From contig DJAM01000106.1 in the NCBI GenBank assembly GCA_002429595.1, forward strand, positions 1 through 7,166: a stretch of DNA of 7,166 nucleotides, read 5' to 3'. The notes below the pieces were generated by a model that saw only the letters and a program-made list of their open reading frames with translations, was not told the origin of the DNA and searched no databases. Shown here in pieces: positions 1-4,740 of the stretch. Origin of the DNA: Coxiellaceae bacterium UBA6002 (GTDB lineage: Bacteria > Pseudomonadota > Gammaproteobacteria > UBA6002). The position numbers were made by a program, and so were the translations under genes. Each line of letters opens with the position of its first letter. The first letter of the stretch is position 1.

Positions 1-2
1 GT

Positions 3-68
3 GGAGGATGGATCGCTTACGTTGAAGTAGTTGGTTTGCAATTTGTGGCCTTTTTTGGCCGCTATTAG
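3..68 (+). CDS. possible 3' end of an upstream gene (partial)
   Basis: One forward frame is open from the left edge and stops at a TAG at 66-68. It encodes 21 residues, including GGWIAYVEVV followed by GLQFVAFFGRY. The piece is hydrophobic and would suit the last helix of a membrane protein, but it is too short to assign to a family. The other two forward frames close earlier, at 28-30 and 22-24. The call rests only on one open frame with plausible composition, and the stretch could equally be noncoding. Confidence 0.25.
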   Translation, partial: GGWIAYVEVVGLQFVAFFGRY

Positions 69-211
69 CTATTAATAGAGGAGTCAGTTCGTGAGAGTAT
101 TATATGATCTTCCCTCAGACTTTTAGACAGTGTCTTACAGCTATTTATATTGATTCTCAAATACTGTTGAAGGTACCCACCTAGCTAATAAGAATATACA
201 GCAGCAATCAT

Positions 212-241
212 TTGTTAATGTCATATTATTTGGCCTATTAT
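212..241 (+). promoter_or_regulatory. candidate sigma70-type promoter for the ankyrin gene
   Basis: A -35-like TTGTTA at 212-217 and a -10-like TATTAT at 236-241 are separated by 18 bp. They match the consensus at 4 of 6 and 5 of 6 positions. Transcription would start near 248, leaving a leader of about 34 nt before the ATG at 282. The DNA is AT-rich, so chance matches are common. Confidence 0.35.
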
Positions 242-273
242 TAAGAAAGAATGAGTAAATATCTACATATGGC

Positions 274-278
274 GGAGG
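274..278 (+). promoter_or_regulatory. Shine-Dalgarno GGAGG for the ankyrin gene
   Basis: A full GGAGG core lies only 3 nt before the ATG at 282. This is closer than usual. However, an in-frame TGA at 252-254 and the lack of another in-frame start codon nearby leave 282 as the natural start. Confidence 0.6.
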
Positions 279-281
279 ATA

Positions 282-1409
282 ATGTCAACTGATTATAGCG
301 ATAAATTAGACAAAATGCGCCAGGCAGAAATTGCGTATTATGAAGAAGAGTCTAAAAAACCCTTCCATGAGATACCCTTGCGGCATAGTGCAAGGAAAAA
401 ACTTTTTGATGAAGTATTTTGGTCTTATGTTCTTGCTGAGCTCCAAGCAAGTTTCAAAGAAGGCAGGGAGCAAGAGATGAGAAAATGCCGAGAGGAAATC
501 AAAAGTGAATTTAAATCAGATGACGAAAGAATTAAGGAATTAAAGCAAGATAAGAACCAAGAGATAAAAGTCGCAAGAAGACAACCTGATCCTAGTGAAT
601 TTATTGACTTGATAGAAAGTGCCCCCAGTATATGGAATGAGACTAATTATAACGATAGAATAGAATCAATAAAACTATATAGCTTATTAAAAAAATCGAT
701 TGAAGAAAATGTTGGTAATCCTACTGAGAATTTCTCTTTACTATTTAATAGTTTTTTAAAAGATCATCCAGAATACAAAGGAAGTAATCTTCTGCATTTC
801 GCCTGTGCTGAGCGGTGGGGCAGTGTAGTAATTTATTTAGTAGAGGAAATGAAAGAAAATATCAATGCAACTAATGCTCAAGGACTAACACCACTTTTAA
901 TCGCGCTAAAAAAAGGACATTTAGAAATTGCAGAATACTTGCTCTCAAAACCTAAAATTAATATTAACTATAAAATTAAAGGAAACGTAAATTCTTTACA
1001 CTGGTGTTGTGCAGAAGGCTACGATGAAGTAGTTAAGTTATTGCTGGAAAAAGGTATCGATATAAATGCTGCAGTTGCTCCTGGCTATTGGCCAATGTTT
1101 AACAACTGCCGCATCACTCCTTATACAATTGCATTATTGAATCGAGAGTTTAACATTGCAGAGCTGATAATAAATGATGAACGTTTTAAACCAGGAATGA
1201 AAAGCGATTTATTGATGGCATTAGTGACCTTCTTTCCTGATGACGAACAGCAATTATTGCATGTAAAAAAAATTTTAAAACGCCATGTTAACTTAAAAAC
1301 AATATTAAATTTAAAAGAATACAAAATTACAAAAAATGTAATCCAATTAGCCGAATATCTACAGCTAGACAATGTAATACCCATTTTGGAAAATACTGGT
1401 AAGCGTTAA
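282..1409 (+). CDS. ankyrin repeat protein with charged coiled-coil N-terminal half
   Basis: This 375-residue protein is probably cytosolic or secreted, and no signal peptide or membrane segment is visible. Residues 52-100 are very rich in Glu, Lys and Arg and probably form a coiled coil or long helix. Ankyrin repeats follow. Repeat 1 is at about 167-197 (NLLHFACAERWGSVVIYLVE), repeat 2 at about 199-231 (GLTPLLIALKKGHLEIAEYL), repeat 3 at about 234-264 (SLHWCCAEGYDEVVKLLLEK) and a degenerate fourth at about 277-305. The last 70 residues are helical without a recognised domain. Ankyrin repeats bind proteins. In Legionellales many such stand-alone proteins are Dot/Icm effectors, but that role is inferred here and no catalytic domain is seen. 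The start is set by GGAGG at 274-278 and an upstream in-frame stop. No neighbouring gene is close enough to suggest an operon. Confidence 0.9.
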   Translation: MSTDYSDKLDKMRQAEIAYYEEESKKPFHEIPLRHSARKKLFDEVFWSYVLAELQASFKEGREQEMRKCREEIKSEFKSDDERIKELKQDKNQEIKVARRQPDPSEFIDLIESAPSIWNETNYNDRIESIKLYSLLKKSIEENVGNPTENFSLLFNSFLKDHPEYKGSNLLHFACAERWGSVVIYLVEEMKENINATNAQGLTPLLIALKKGHLEIAEYLLSKPKININYKIKGNVNSLHWCCAEGYDEVVKLLLEKGIDINAAVAPGYWPMFNNCRITPYTIALLNREFNIAELIINDERFKPGMKSDLLMALVTFFPDDEQQLLHVKKILKRHVNLKTILNLKEYKITKNVIQLAEYLQLDNVIPILENTGKR

Positions 1410-1415
1410 GAGTGT

Positions 1416-1547
1416 ATGTGGTTATCTCTTTACGAATTGAAATATTTTTATGAGCTATTAGGACTAACTTCCAATGGGCAAAATTTTTCGTGGCAAATCG
1501 CATTTTTAAGAAGAAATATTGATAACCAACCAGCAATAATTAAATAA
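1416..1547 (+). CDS. possible small protein (43 aa) after the ankyrin gene
   Basis: An ATG at 1416 opens a 43-residue frame ending at TAA 1545-1547. The start of the protein reads MWLSLYELKYFYELLGLTSN. It lies in the same frame as the ankyrin gene, separated only by that gene's TAA and two codons, so it could be the former C-terminus of a longer protein cut by a nonsense change, or a separate small gene. No ribosome binding site is visible. No family is recognised, and chance is a real alternative. Confidence 0.25.
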   Translation: MWLSLYELKYFYELLGLTSNGQNFSWQIAFLRRNIDNQPAIIK

Positions 1548-1568
1548 TTTCTTCTATATTAAAAATCA

Positions 1569-1655
1569 CTAGGATATGCTTATTTTTATGCCAGGTGCGA
1601 ATTTCTCCTCAGCATTTTTTAATAGACTCTCTAAACTAATAAAAATTGATTCCAT
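1569..1655 (-). pseudogene. short reverse-strand coding-like fragment (28 aa)
   Basis: On the reverse strand an ATG at 1655 opens a 28-residue frame containing ESIFISLESLLKNAEEKF and ending in a TAG at 1571-1569. The amphipathic composition looks like real protein. It lies just downstream, in the reverse direction, of the larger decayed frame at 1686-1965 and may be a remnant of the same gene. There is no recognised family and no ribosome binding site. Confidence 0.25.
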
Positions 1656-1685
1656 ACCGGGGATGGCCCTTATAATTCATTTCTT

Positions 1686-1965
1686 TTAACTTTGTAAATC
1701 CTCACCAGTAAAGCTGTTTTTGGCTTGGAGTAATAATTCAGATACCTTATAAGGTAACATTTGCTCTAGCGCTTTGTAGCTAAGCTCGTTATATTCTATT
1801 AACATTCGACAGATAAACTTCGTGCTTCTGCTAAATAAATCACAAAAAATCATTAAGAGTTAACTTGTTTAAAACATGGCGATTACGAGCATAAAGTAAG
1901 CACTCTACGGTGACCTGGTCGGTAAAATCGCTTGGACTAACGCATAGTCCGTGTATTTGCCCCAT
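1686..1965 (-). pseudogene. frameshifted reverse-strand gene fragment
   Basis: Two reverse-strand frames overlap and read as one protein. The first runs 1965-1840 (41 aa, starting MGQIHGLCVSPSDFTDQVTV and ending NKLTLNDFL). The second runs 1853-1686 (55 aa, containing LIEYNELSYKALEQMLPYKV). They overlap at a run of six T on the reverse strand. Removing one T joins ...LTLNDF directly to CDLFSRSTKF..., giving about 95 continuous, mostly helical residues. No domain is recognised. There is no ribosome binding site before 1965, and an in-frame TGA lies a few codons upstream, so the 5' end is also probably missing. The alternative is two unrelated chance frames. Confidence 0.4.
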
Positions 1966-2002
1966 AGTAATTATAAATGAGCTTATTTTTCATTGAACCT
2001 AG

Positions 2003-2194
2003 AAAGGTGCCAGCGACTGCTATCTACCAAGAGATCTAAGCACAAGGTTATCAAAAGGGCTTACTATCCTTCGACAGTTTTTAGCTAAGCTCAAACCGAG
2101 CAAGCCGAAGTTTATCTGCCTACGTGGCAACGTTAGGATACAATCGCAAATTCTTGACCTGAGAGTACGTCTTCACTTTTATGTTCTAAAATAG
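2003..2194 (+). pseudogene. start-less forward open frame, possibly a transposase scrap
   Basis: A forward frame is open for 63 codons from just after a TAG at 2000-2002 to a TAG at 2192-2194, with no ATG. It contains FLAKLKPSKPKFICLRGN and later LHFYVLK. The layout 'hydrophobic strand, RG[D/N], about 20 residues, YVL' is loosely like the second catalytic block of some DDE transposases (IS1380/IS4 type), with Asn where the catalytic Asp would stand. This resemblance is weak. The reverse-strand frame at 2133-2315 overlaps it, so at least one of the two is not real. Confidence 0.2.
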
Positions 2195-2315
2195 CATAAA
2201 ATTCTTTTTTATTAAGCAACGTCTCTCTACAAAGTGGTATGGCTAATAATCCACATGCTGCTGGAACAGATATTGGAAGTTGTTTCATTACGTATGCGTG
2301 GTGGGAGCAATACAT
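2133..2315 (-). CDS. hypothetical 60-aa reverse-strand frame, probably a remnant
   Basis: The frame runs from ATG 2315 (or the second Met at 2288) to a TAA at 2135-2133. It contains MKQLPISVPAACGLLAIPLC followed by RETLLNKKEFYAILEH. Its codons are AT-rich in the third position, as in the intact genes, and its composition looks protein-like. There is no Shine-Dalgarno sequence before either Met. The start overlaps, in another frame, the end of the winged-helix-like fragment at 2288-2449. No family is recognised. It could be a small protein, a decayed piece, or a chance frame. Confidence 0.3.
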   Translation of the reverse strand: MYCSHHAYVMKQLPISVPAACGLLAIPLCRETLLNKKEFYAILEHKSEDVLSGQEFAIVS

Positions 2316-2449
2316 ATTTTTCGAAACTTGGTCCTATCCTGCCAGTCAAATAAGTTCATGATTTCAGCTATGGAATGGAGTTCTTGACAAAACTCAAGTA
2401 TTTCTTTGAGTATCAAGGTGTTAATTATCACCGCAAAGGGACCATTTTG
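2288..2449 (-). pseudogene. remnant of a Fic- or AlbA/RecG-like C-terminal winged-helix domain
   Basis: The reverse-strand frame is open from 2449 to a TAA at 2290-2288 and has no start codon at its head. Its core reads ILEFCQELHSIAEIMNLF and then WQDRTKFRKICIAP. It matches the pattern I remember for the C-terminal winged helix of Fic-family proteins and of AlbA-type 'RecG-like' ATP-binding regulators: ILEFC.E..S..EI..[FL]...DR..FR...I.P. In intact members this is followed by a 'PLL..G.L..TIPDKP' segment, which is missing because the frame ends in APTTHT. The other side runs into the 25-bp repeat cluster, which may mark the truncating insertion. The family match is from memory of the motif, not from a search. 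Confidence 0.45.
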
Positions 2450-2487
2450 TCATAGCTCTAAAGGGACCATCGGATTAGCACCTTGAT
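2412..2487. repeat. 9-bp inverted repeat bracketing the repeat cluster
   Basis: ATCAAGGTG at 2412-2420 and CACCTTGAT at 2479-2487 are perfect reverse complements, 58 bp apart. The left arm overlaps a near-perfect 16-bp palindrome (GGTGTTAATTATCACC, 2417-2432, one mismatched pair). The arms enclose two of the three GGGAC repeats. Confidence 0.55.
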
Positions 2488-2492
2488 GGGAC
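2435..2492. repeat. three direct repeats at exact 25-bp spacing, IS21-end-like
   Basis: AAAGGGACCAT occurs at 2435-2445 and again at 2460-2470. A degenerate third unit (ATGGGACTGT) follows, so the GGGAC cores begin at 2438, 2463 and 2488. Multiple short repeats at the termini are characteristic of IS21-family insertion sequences, where the transposase binds them. No istA or istB gene and no opposite end are in the window, so at most this is a solo end or remnant. A protein-binding repeat array of another kind is the alternative. Confidence 0.5.
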
Positions 2493-2533
2493 TGTGGATC
2501 ATCACCCTAAAGCATCCCACCAAATTGGCAATA

Positions 2534-2591
2534 GTATATTCCCTCGCAAAGGCTACCTTTTAGGTAGCTTTTTGCAAGGGTTCTAATATAC
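2534..2591 (+). terminator. long imperfect palindrome with terminator-like core
   Basis: The inner hairpin is GCTACCT (2552-2558), loop TTT, AGGTAGC (2562-2568), followed by five T (2569-2573), a classic intrinsic-terminator shape for forward transcription. Pairing continues outward: GCAAA 2546-2550 with TTTGC 2571-2575, CCCT 2541-2544 with AGGG 2577-2580, and GTATATT 2534-2540 with AATATAC 2585-2591. This gives about 23 base pairs in total. No intact gene ends just upstream, so it may be the relic of a lost gene's terminator, a small palindromic mobile element, or an insulator for the gene at 2790. Confidence 0.55.
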
Positions 2592-2718
2592 AAGGCCGTA
2601 CAAACTCCCTGGTGATATGTAAGAATTCCGAGCCGCTTGTCCACGGTTGAATCTAGGATTAACATATAGTGAGTGATAAGAGCTTATTGAAACACCTATT
2701 AATAGCTGTTGATTAATC

Positions 2719-2747
2719 TCAACATTTATTAGATTATTGTTTAAAAT
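2719..2747 (+). promoter_or_regulatory. candidate promoter of the pentapeptide gene, with overlapping dyad
   Basis: TCAACA (2719-2724) and TAAAAT (2742-2747) are spaced 17 bp apart. They match the -35 and -10 consensus at 4 of 6 and 5 of 6 positions. Start of transcription near 2754 would give a leader of about 36 nt. An inverted repeat, GTTGA (2708-2712) and TCAAC (2719-2723) around the palindrome GATTAATC (2711-2718), overlaps the -35 and could be an operator. Confidence 0.4.
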
Positions 2748-2777
2748 GCTAGCTTCTTTTTCTTCAATGCTCTCTAA

Positions 2778-2786
2778 GAGGTAGGA
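2778..2786 (+). promoter_or_regulatory. Shine-Dalgarno region of the pentapeptide gene
   Basis: GAGG at 2778-2781 lies 8 nt before the ATG at 2790 and a second AGGA at 2783-2786 lies 3 nt before it. Either could pair with 16S rRNA. Together they support 2790 as the start. Confidence 0.6.
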
Positions 2787-2789
2787 ACT

Positions 2790-3998
2790 ATGGCCAAAAC
2801 CTACAAAAACTTTATTCTAAAAAAAGAATATATTCATGAAATCTACGGCACTAAGGCTGCACTAAGTTATAACCCCTACTCATATAAGTATTGCCCACCT
2901 GAATATTACTATCAGGAATCTCTTACACTAATCTCTAGTCCGCCAGTTGGTGATTGCGATGACAATAACTACCATCAATATTCTGGCTATTCAGAGAAAC
3001 GTAGCTGTATTTTGCATTCCATAAAGAAAGTTGAAATTCAAAACCAGCAGACTGCAGTATCTAGTATGGAAGACATCTGTCGGCAAATTGAAGAGCTAAT
3101 CCAGAATGAAAATGGCGAGGCGCTTTCTGCACTTTTAGAAAGTGATTTTCTTCTAGCCATCGGAGAGCAAGAAGTAAAAACTGTCTTTCACACTGATAGA
3201 CCGTCCGAGCGCCGAGGACATATAGAACACTATCAAGAGATAGTAGTTAGGCCTGTTATTGAAGAGCTCCTTTTAAATTACAATATGCAGTTCAGAAAAT
3301 TGCTTCAAATTGCTAGTAATAAGCAGATTTATAGAACTCTGCTCCAGGCGCTTTCGAATATCAAACTCTCAGAAAACGACAAGGAGGCAATTGATTTGAG
3401 AGGATTGGATCTAAGTGGTATTTGCTTGCAGGGTGCAAATTTTGGCTATTCCCAGTTCACTGATGCCACCACAATAGACACTAATTTTAACGATTGCAAC
3501 TTAGCTAATACTGACATCTCTCAAGAGCAGCTCGACCGCTCTAAATCTTATGAACGTGCGGTGATACCTGTTAGGTGTTGGCCATATTGGACAGACGAAA
3601 TAAAGCAGCAACTTGCTAAACGCTTTGAACAGCTGCACTCTTATGCCAAAAAGAAGATTCCAATTAGCGATAAAAAATTCGAAGTTATCGATAACTTATA
3701 TAAAACTTACCATCCCGTCCTTAGCCAGCCTGGGCATGTAACTAGCGCCTGTAAAAAGCAAATGTTACATGACCTAACTAATAACGAAACGACGCAGCTA
3801 TTCCGATCTCATCGCAATTTCCGCTACATGATTGCCGAGGTCATAAGTTTCATAGCAATGCTTGGTGTCGGTTATGTAATAGTTGGCTTGATTAACAAAA
3901 ACAACCGAGGTCATTTTGGGATATTCACTACTCCTAAAACAGAGATGGCTACCAAACAACTTGCAGAAGACGTTATTCGAGTATCTCCAAGCGCATAA
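2790..3998 (+). CDS. pentapeptide repeat protein with C-terminal membrane segment
   Basis: This protein has 402 residues. Residues 24-67 are tyrosine-rich (YNPYSYKYCPPEYYY, then NYHQYSGY) and probably disordered. Residues 85-200 look helical and unassigned. Nine consecutive pentapeptides run from 202 to 246 (DLRGL DLSGI CLQGA NFGYS ...), eight of them with the usual central Leu, Phe or Ile, and end in the common 'DISQEQLDRSKSYERAVIP' type exit. Such repeats fold as a right-handed quadrilateral beta-helix and usually serve in protein binding. One hydrophobic stretch at about 347-367 (IAEVISFIAMLGVGYVIVGL) should span a membrane, leaving a polar C-terminal tail of about 35 residues. No enzyme domain is visible. 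Location next to another repeat protein suggests a host-directed or membrane-anchored interaction protein, by inference only. Confidence 0.88.
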   Translation: MAKTYKNFILKKEYIHEIYGTKAALSYNPYSYKYCPPEYYYQESLTLISSPPVGDCDDNNYHQYSGYSEKRSCILHSIKKVEIQNQQTAVSSMEDICRQIEELIQNENGEALSALLESDFLLAIGEQEVKTVFHTDRPSERRGHIEHYQEIVVRPVIEELLLNYNMQFRKLLQIASNKQIYRTLLQALSNIKLSENDKEAIDLRGLDLSGICLQGANFGYSQFTDATTIDTNFNDCNLANTDISQEQLDRSKSYERAVIPVRCWPYWTDEIKQQLAKRFEQLHSYAKKKIPISDKKFEVIDNLYKTYHPVLSQPGHVTSACKKQMLHDLTNNETTQLFRSHRNFRYMIAEVISFIAMLGVGYVIVGLINKNNRGHFGIFTTPKTEMATKQLAEDVIRVSPSA

Positions 3999-4099
3999 TA
4001 TTTATTAGAATAGAATAAAGAAAAGTCTTTTACATTCAGCTAAAAGCTATAGCGCGTTCTTGGTGAAAACTCTTGAGAATACAATGTGATGCTCAAATA

Positions 4100-4180
4100 T
4101 CAAGCATTTGAAATGTTAACGAGGTTACCTGAATAACTTCGACGGTTTTTGACTACTTCAAGTAACAATGCTTTATACAT
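4100..4180 (-). CDS. possible very small reverse-strand frame (26 aa)
   Basis: The frame runs from ATG 4180 to a TGA at 4102-4100 and encodes 26 residues starting MYKALLLEVVKNRRSY. A strong AAGGAGGAG lies roughly 15 nt before the ATG, farther than normal, and this is the only reason to list it. That same Shine-Dalgarno-like sequence sits after another reverse ATG whose frame closes within nine codons. Chance is likely. Confidence 0.15.
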   Translation of the reverse strand: MYKALLLEVVKNRRSYSGNLVNISNA

Positions 4181-4242
4181 TCTTAAAAAGAAATCTCCTC
4201 CTTGTTCATGGCACAACTTTCAGCTTGATCACTTTTACTTTG

Positions 4243-4425
4243 TCATTTTACTCTTACTATTTTAAAGTTATCAGAGAAAAAGGCAGTAAGGTGCTTCACA
4301 TAATTCATCCTTAGTCTGATCCCATAACGGGAATCACCTTGTTCCATCCCATAGCAAGTAAGATATAGATTTGCCAATTCATTTTTTCTAGAAAAAGAGC
4401 AGCCATAGCCATTATAGTCTTTCAT
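4243..4425 (-). CDS. hypothetical 60-aa reverse-strand frame
   Basis: The frame runs from ATG 4425 to a TAA at 4245-4243. It encodes MKDYNGYGCSFSRKNELANL, continues through YLTCYGMEQGDSRYGIRLRM, and ends in a basic segment. Composition is plausible for protein. However, there is no Shine-Dalgarno sequence, an in-frame TAG lies two codons upstream of the ATG, and no family is recognised. It is either a remnant of an inserted gene or a chance frame in a region without other coding. Confidence 0.25.
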   Translation of the reverse strand: MKDYNGYGCSFSRKNELANLYLTCYGMEQGDSRYGIRLRMNYVKHLTAFFSDNFKIVRVK

Positions 4426-4537
4426 GGTTGACTACGATTTGTTTGATGCCTAAGTTAAAGAATCTTTTATGAGTGGGGCAACCTAAAAAATAGGCTTACA
4501 ATATTAATAGCAAAAAGCTTACAGAAAAAAGGGAATT

Positions 4538-4565
4538 TTGATACAGGTAATTGTCTAATTAAATG
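4538..4565 (+). promoter_or_regulatory. weak promoter candidate for the synthetase
   Basis: TTGATA at 4538-4543 matches the -35 consensus at 5 of 6 positions. TAAATG at 4560-4565, 16 bp further on, is a poor -10. If used, it would place the inverted repeats at 4584-4601, 4663-4690 and 4690-4722 inside a leader of about 170 nt. Confidence 0.2.
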
Positions 4566-4583
4566 TAAGAATAAGTTCTTAGT

Positions 4584-4601
4584 TAGAGTGGATTAACTCT
4601 A
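4584..4601. repeat. inverted repeat TAGAGT-6-ACTCTA, possible operator
   Basis: TAGAGT (4584-4589) and ACTCTA (4596-4601) are perfect reverse complements around GGATTA. The size and position, about 140 bp before the synthetase start, would suit a dimeric regulator site or a small hairpin. There is no direct evidence for either. Confidence 0.3.
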
Positions 4602-4662
4602 CTAGGGCATTTTTCCTACCTACGATTTATCTCATGGATATTTACTTTCAAGGACGTAAACA

Positions 4663-4722
4663 ATATCTCCTACCTTCGGGATAGGGATATAGGTTCTTGG
4701 AAAATCACAAGTATCGAACCTA
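4663..4722 (+). promoter_or_regulatory. two consecutive hairpins in the synthetase leader
   Basis: Hairpin 1 pairs ATATC (4663-4667) with GATAT (4686-4690), CCTA (4669-4672) with TAGG (4682-4685) and CC with GG around a stable TTCG loop (4675-4678). It has single-base bulges T4668 and A4681. Hairpin 2 pairs TAGGTTC (4690-4696) with GAACCTA (4716-4722) and ends 18 nt before the ATG. The CCTA and TAGG pieces in both could also pair across hairpins. No T run follows, so these are not ordinary terminators. They may form a regulatory leader or stabilise the mRNA. No known riboswitch is recognised. Confidence 0.4.
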
Positions 4723-4740
4723 AATACGCCGGATTAATTA

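Larger units (their letters stand above)
1410..2789. other. 1.38-kb gene-poor interval with decayed fragments
   Basis: No intact gene of normal length is present on either strand. The interval contains a short in-frame frame directly after the ankyrin stop, several reverse-strand fragments in different frames (1569-1655, 1686-1965, 2133-2315, 2288-2449), a forward open frame without a start (2003-2194), a cluster of 25-bp-spaced repeats (2435-2492), and a long palindrome (2534-2591). Together these suggest old mobile-element insertions and gene decay. The promoter-like sequence of the next gene occupies about 2719-2747. Confidence 0.7.
3999..4740. other. 742-bp interval without an intact gene
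   Basis: After the TAA at 3996-3998 no convincing intrinsic terminator is visible. The reverse strand holds two weak short frames (4100-4180 and 4243-4425). From about 4500 the sequence is AT-rich leader DNA with inverted repeats leading to the synthetase gene at 4741. A block at 4137-4150 (CTTCGACGGTTTTT) matches 13 of 14 bases at 2069-2082. Confidence 0.65.

Noticed and set aside
47..60. GGCC-T6-GGCC hairpin as a terminator
   Set aside because: The 4-bp stem has no T run after it; the T run is the loop.
69..78. CTATTAATAG palindrome shared with 2696-2705 upstream of both repeat-protein genes
   Set aside because: It is a 10-bp AT-rich palindrome at different distances from the two genes (about 204 and 85 bp) with no further similarity around it.
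91..126. 11-codon GTG frame after a GAGGAG sequence
   Set aside because: A ribosome-binding-like sequence is present, but the frame is too short and has no leader-peptide features such as a run of one amino acid before a terminator.
251..292. 13-residue frame (ATG 251) overlapping the ankyrin start
   Set aside because: It has no Shine-Dalgarno of its own, and the GGAGG at 274-278 serves the ATG at 282. Probably chance.
1121..1384. 87-codon reverse frame
   Set aside because: It lies fully inside the ankyrin gene on the opposite strand, and the forward frame has clear domain content. It is an antisense shadow.
1327..1536. 69-codon reverse frame across the ankyrin gene end
   Set aside because: It overlaps the coding 3' end antisense, has no ribosome binding site and resembles no family.
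1743..1756. 14-bp perfect palindrome TACCTTATAAGGTA
   Set aside because: About one palindrome of this length is expected by chance in a window this long. It lies inside a coding-like fragment and not at a promoter.
2630..2665. tRNA-like T-arm (GGTTGAATCTAGG)
   Set aside because: No acceptor, D or anticodon stems can be drawn around it and the T-loop consensus is incomplete.
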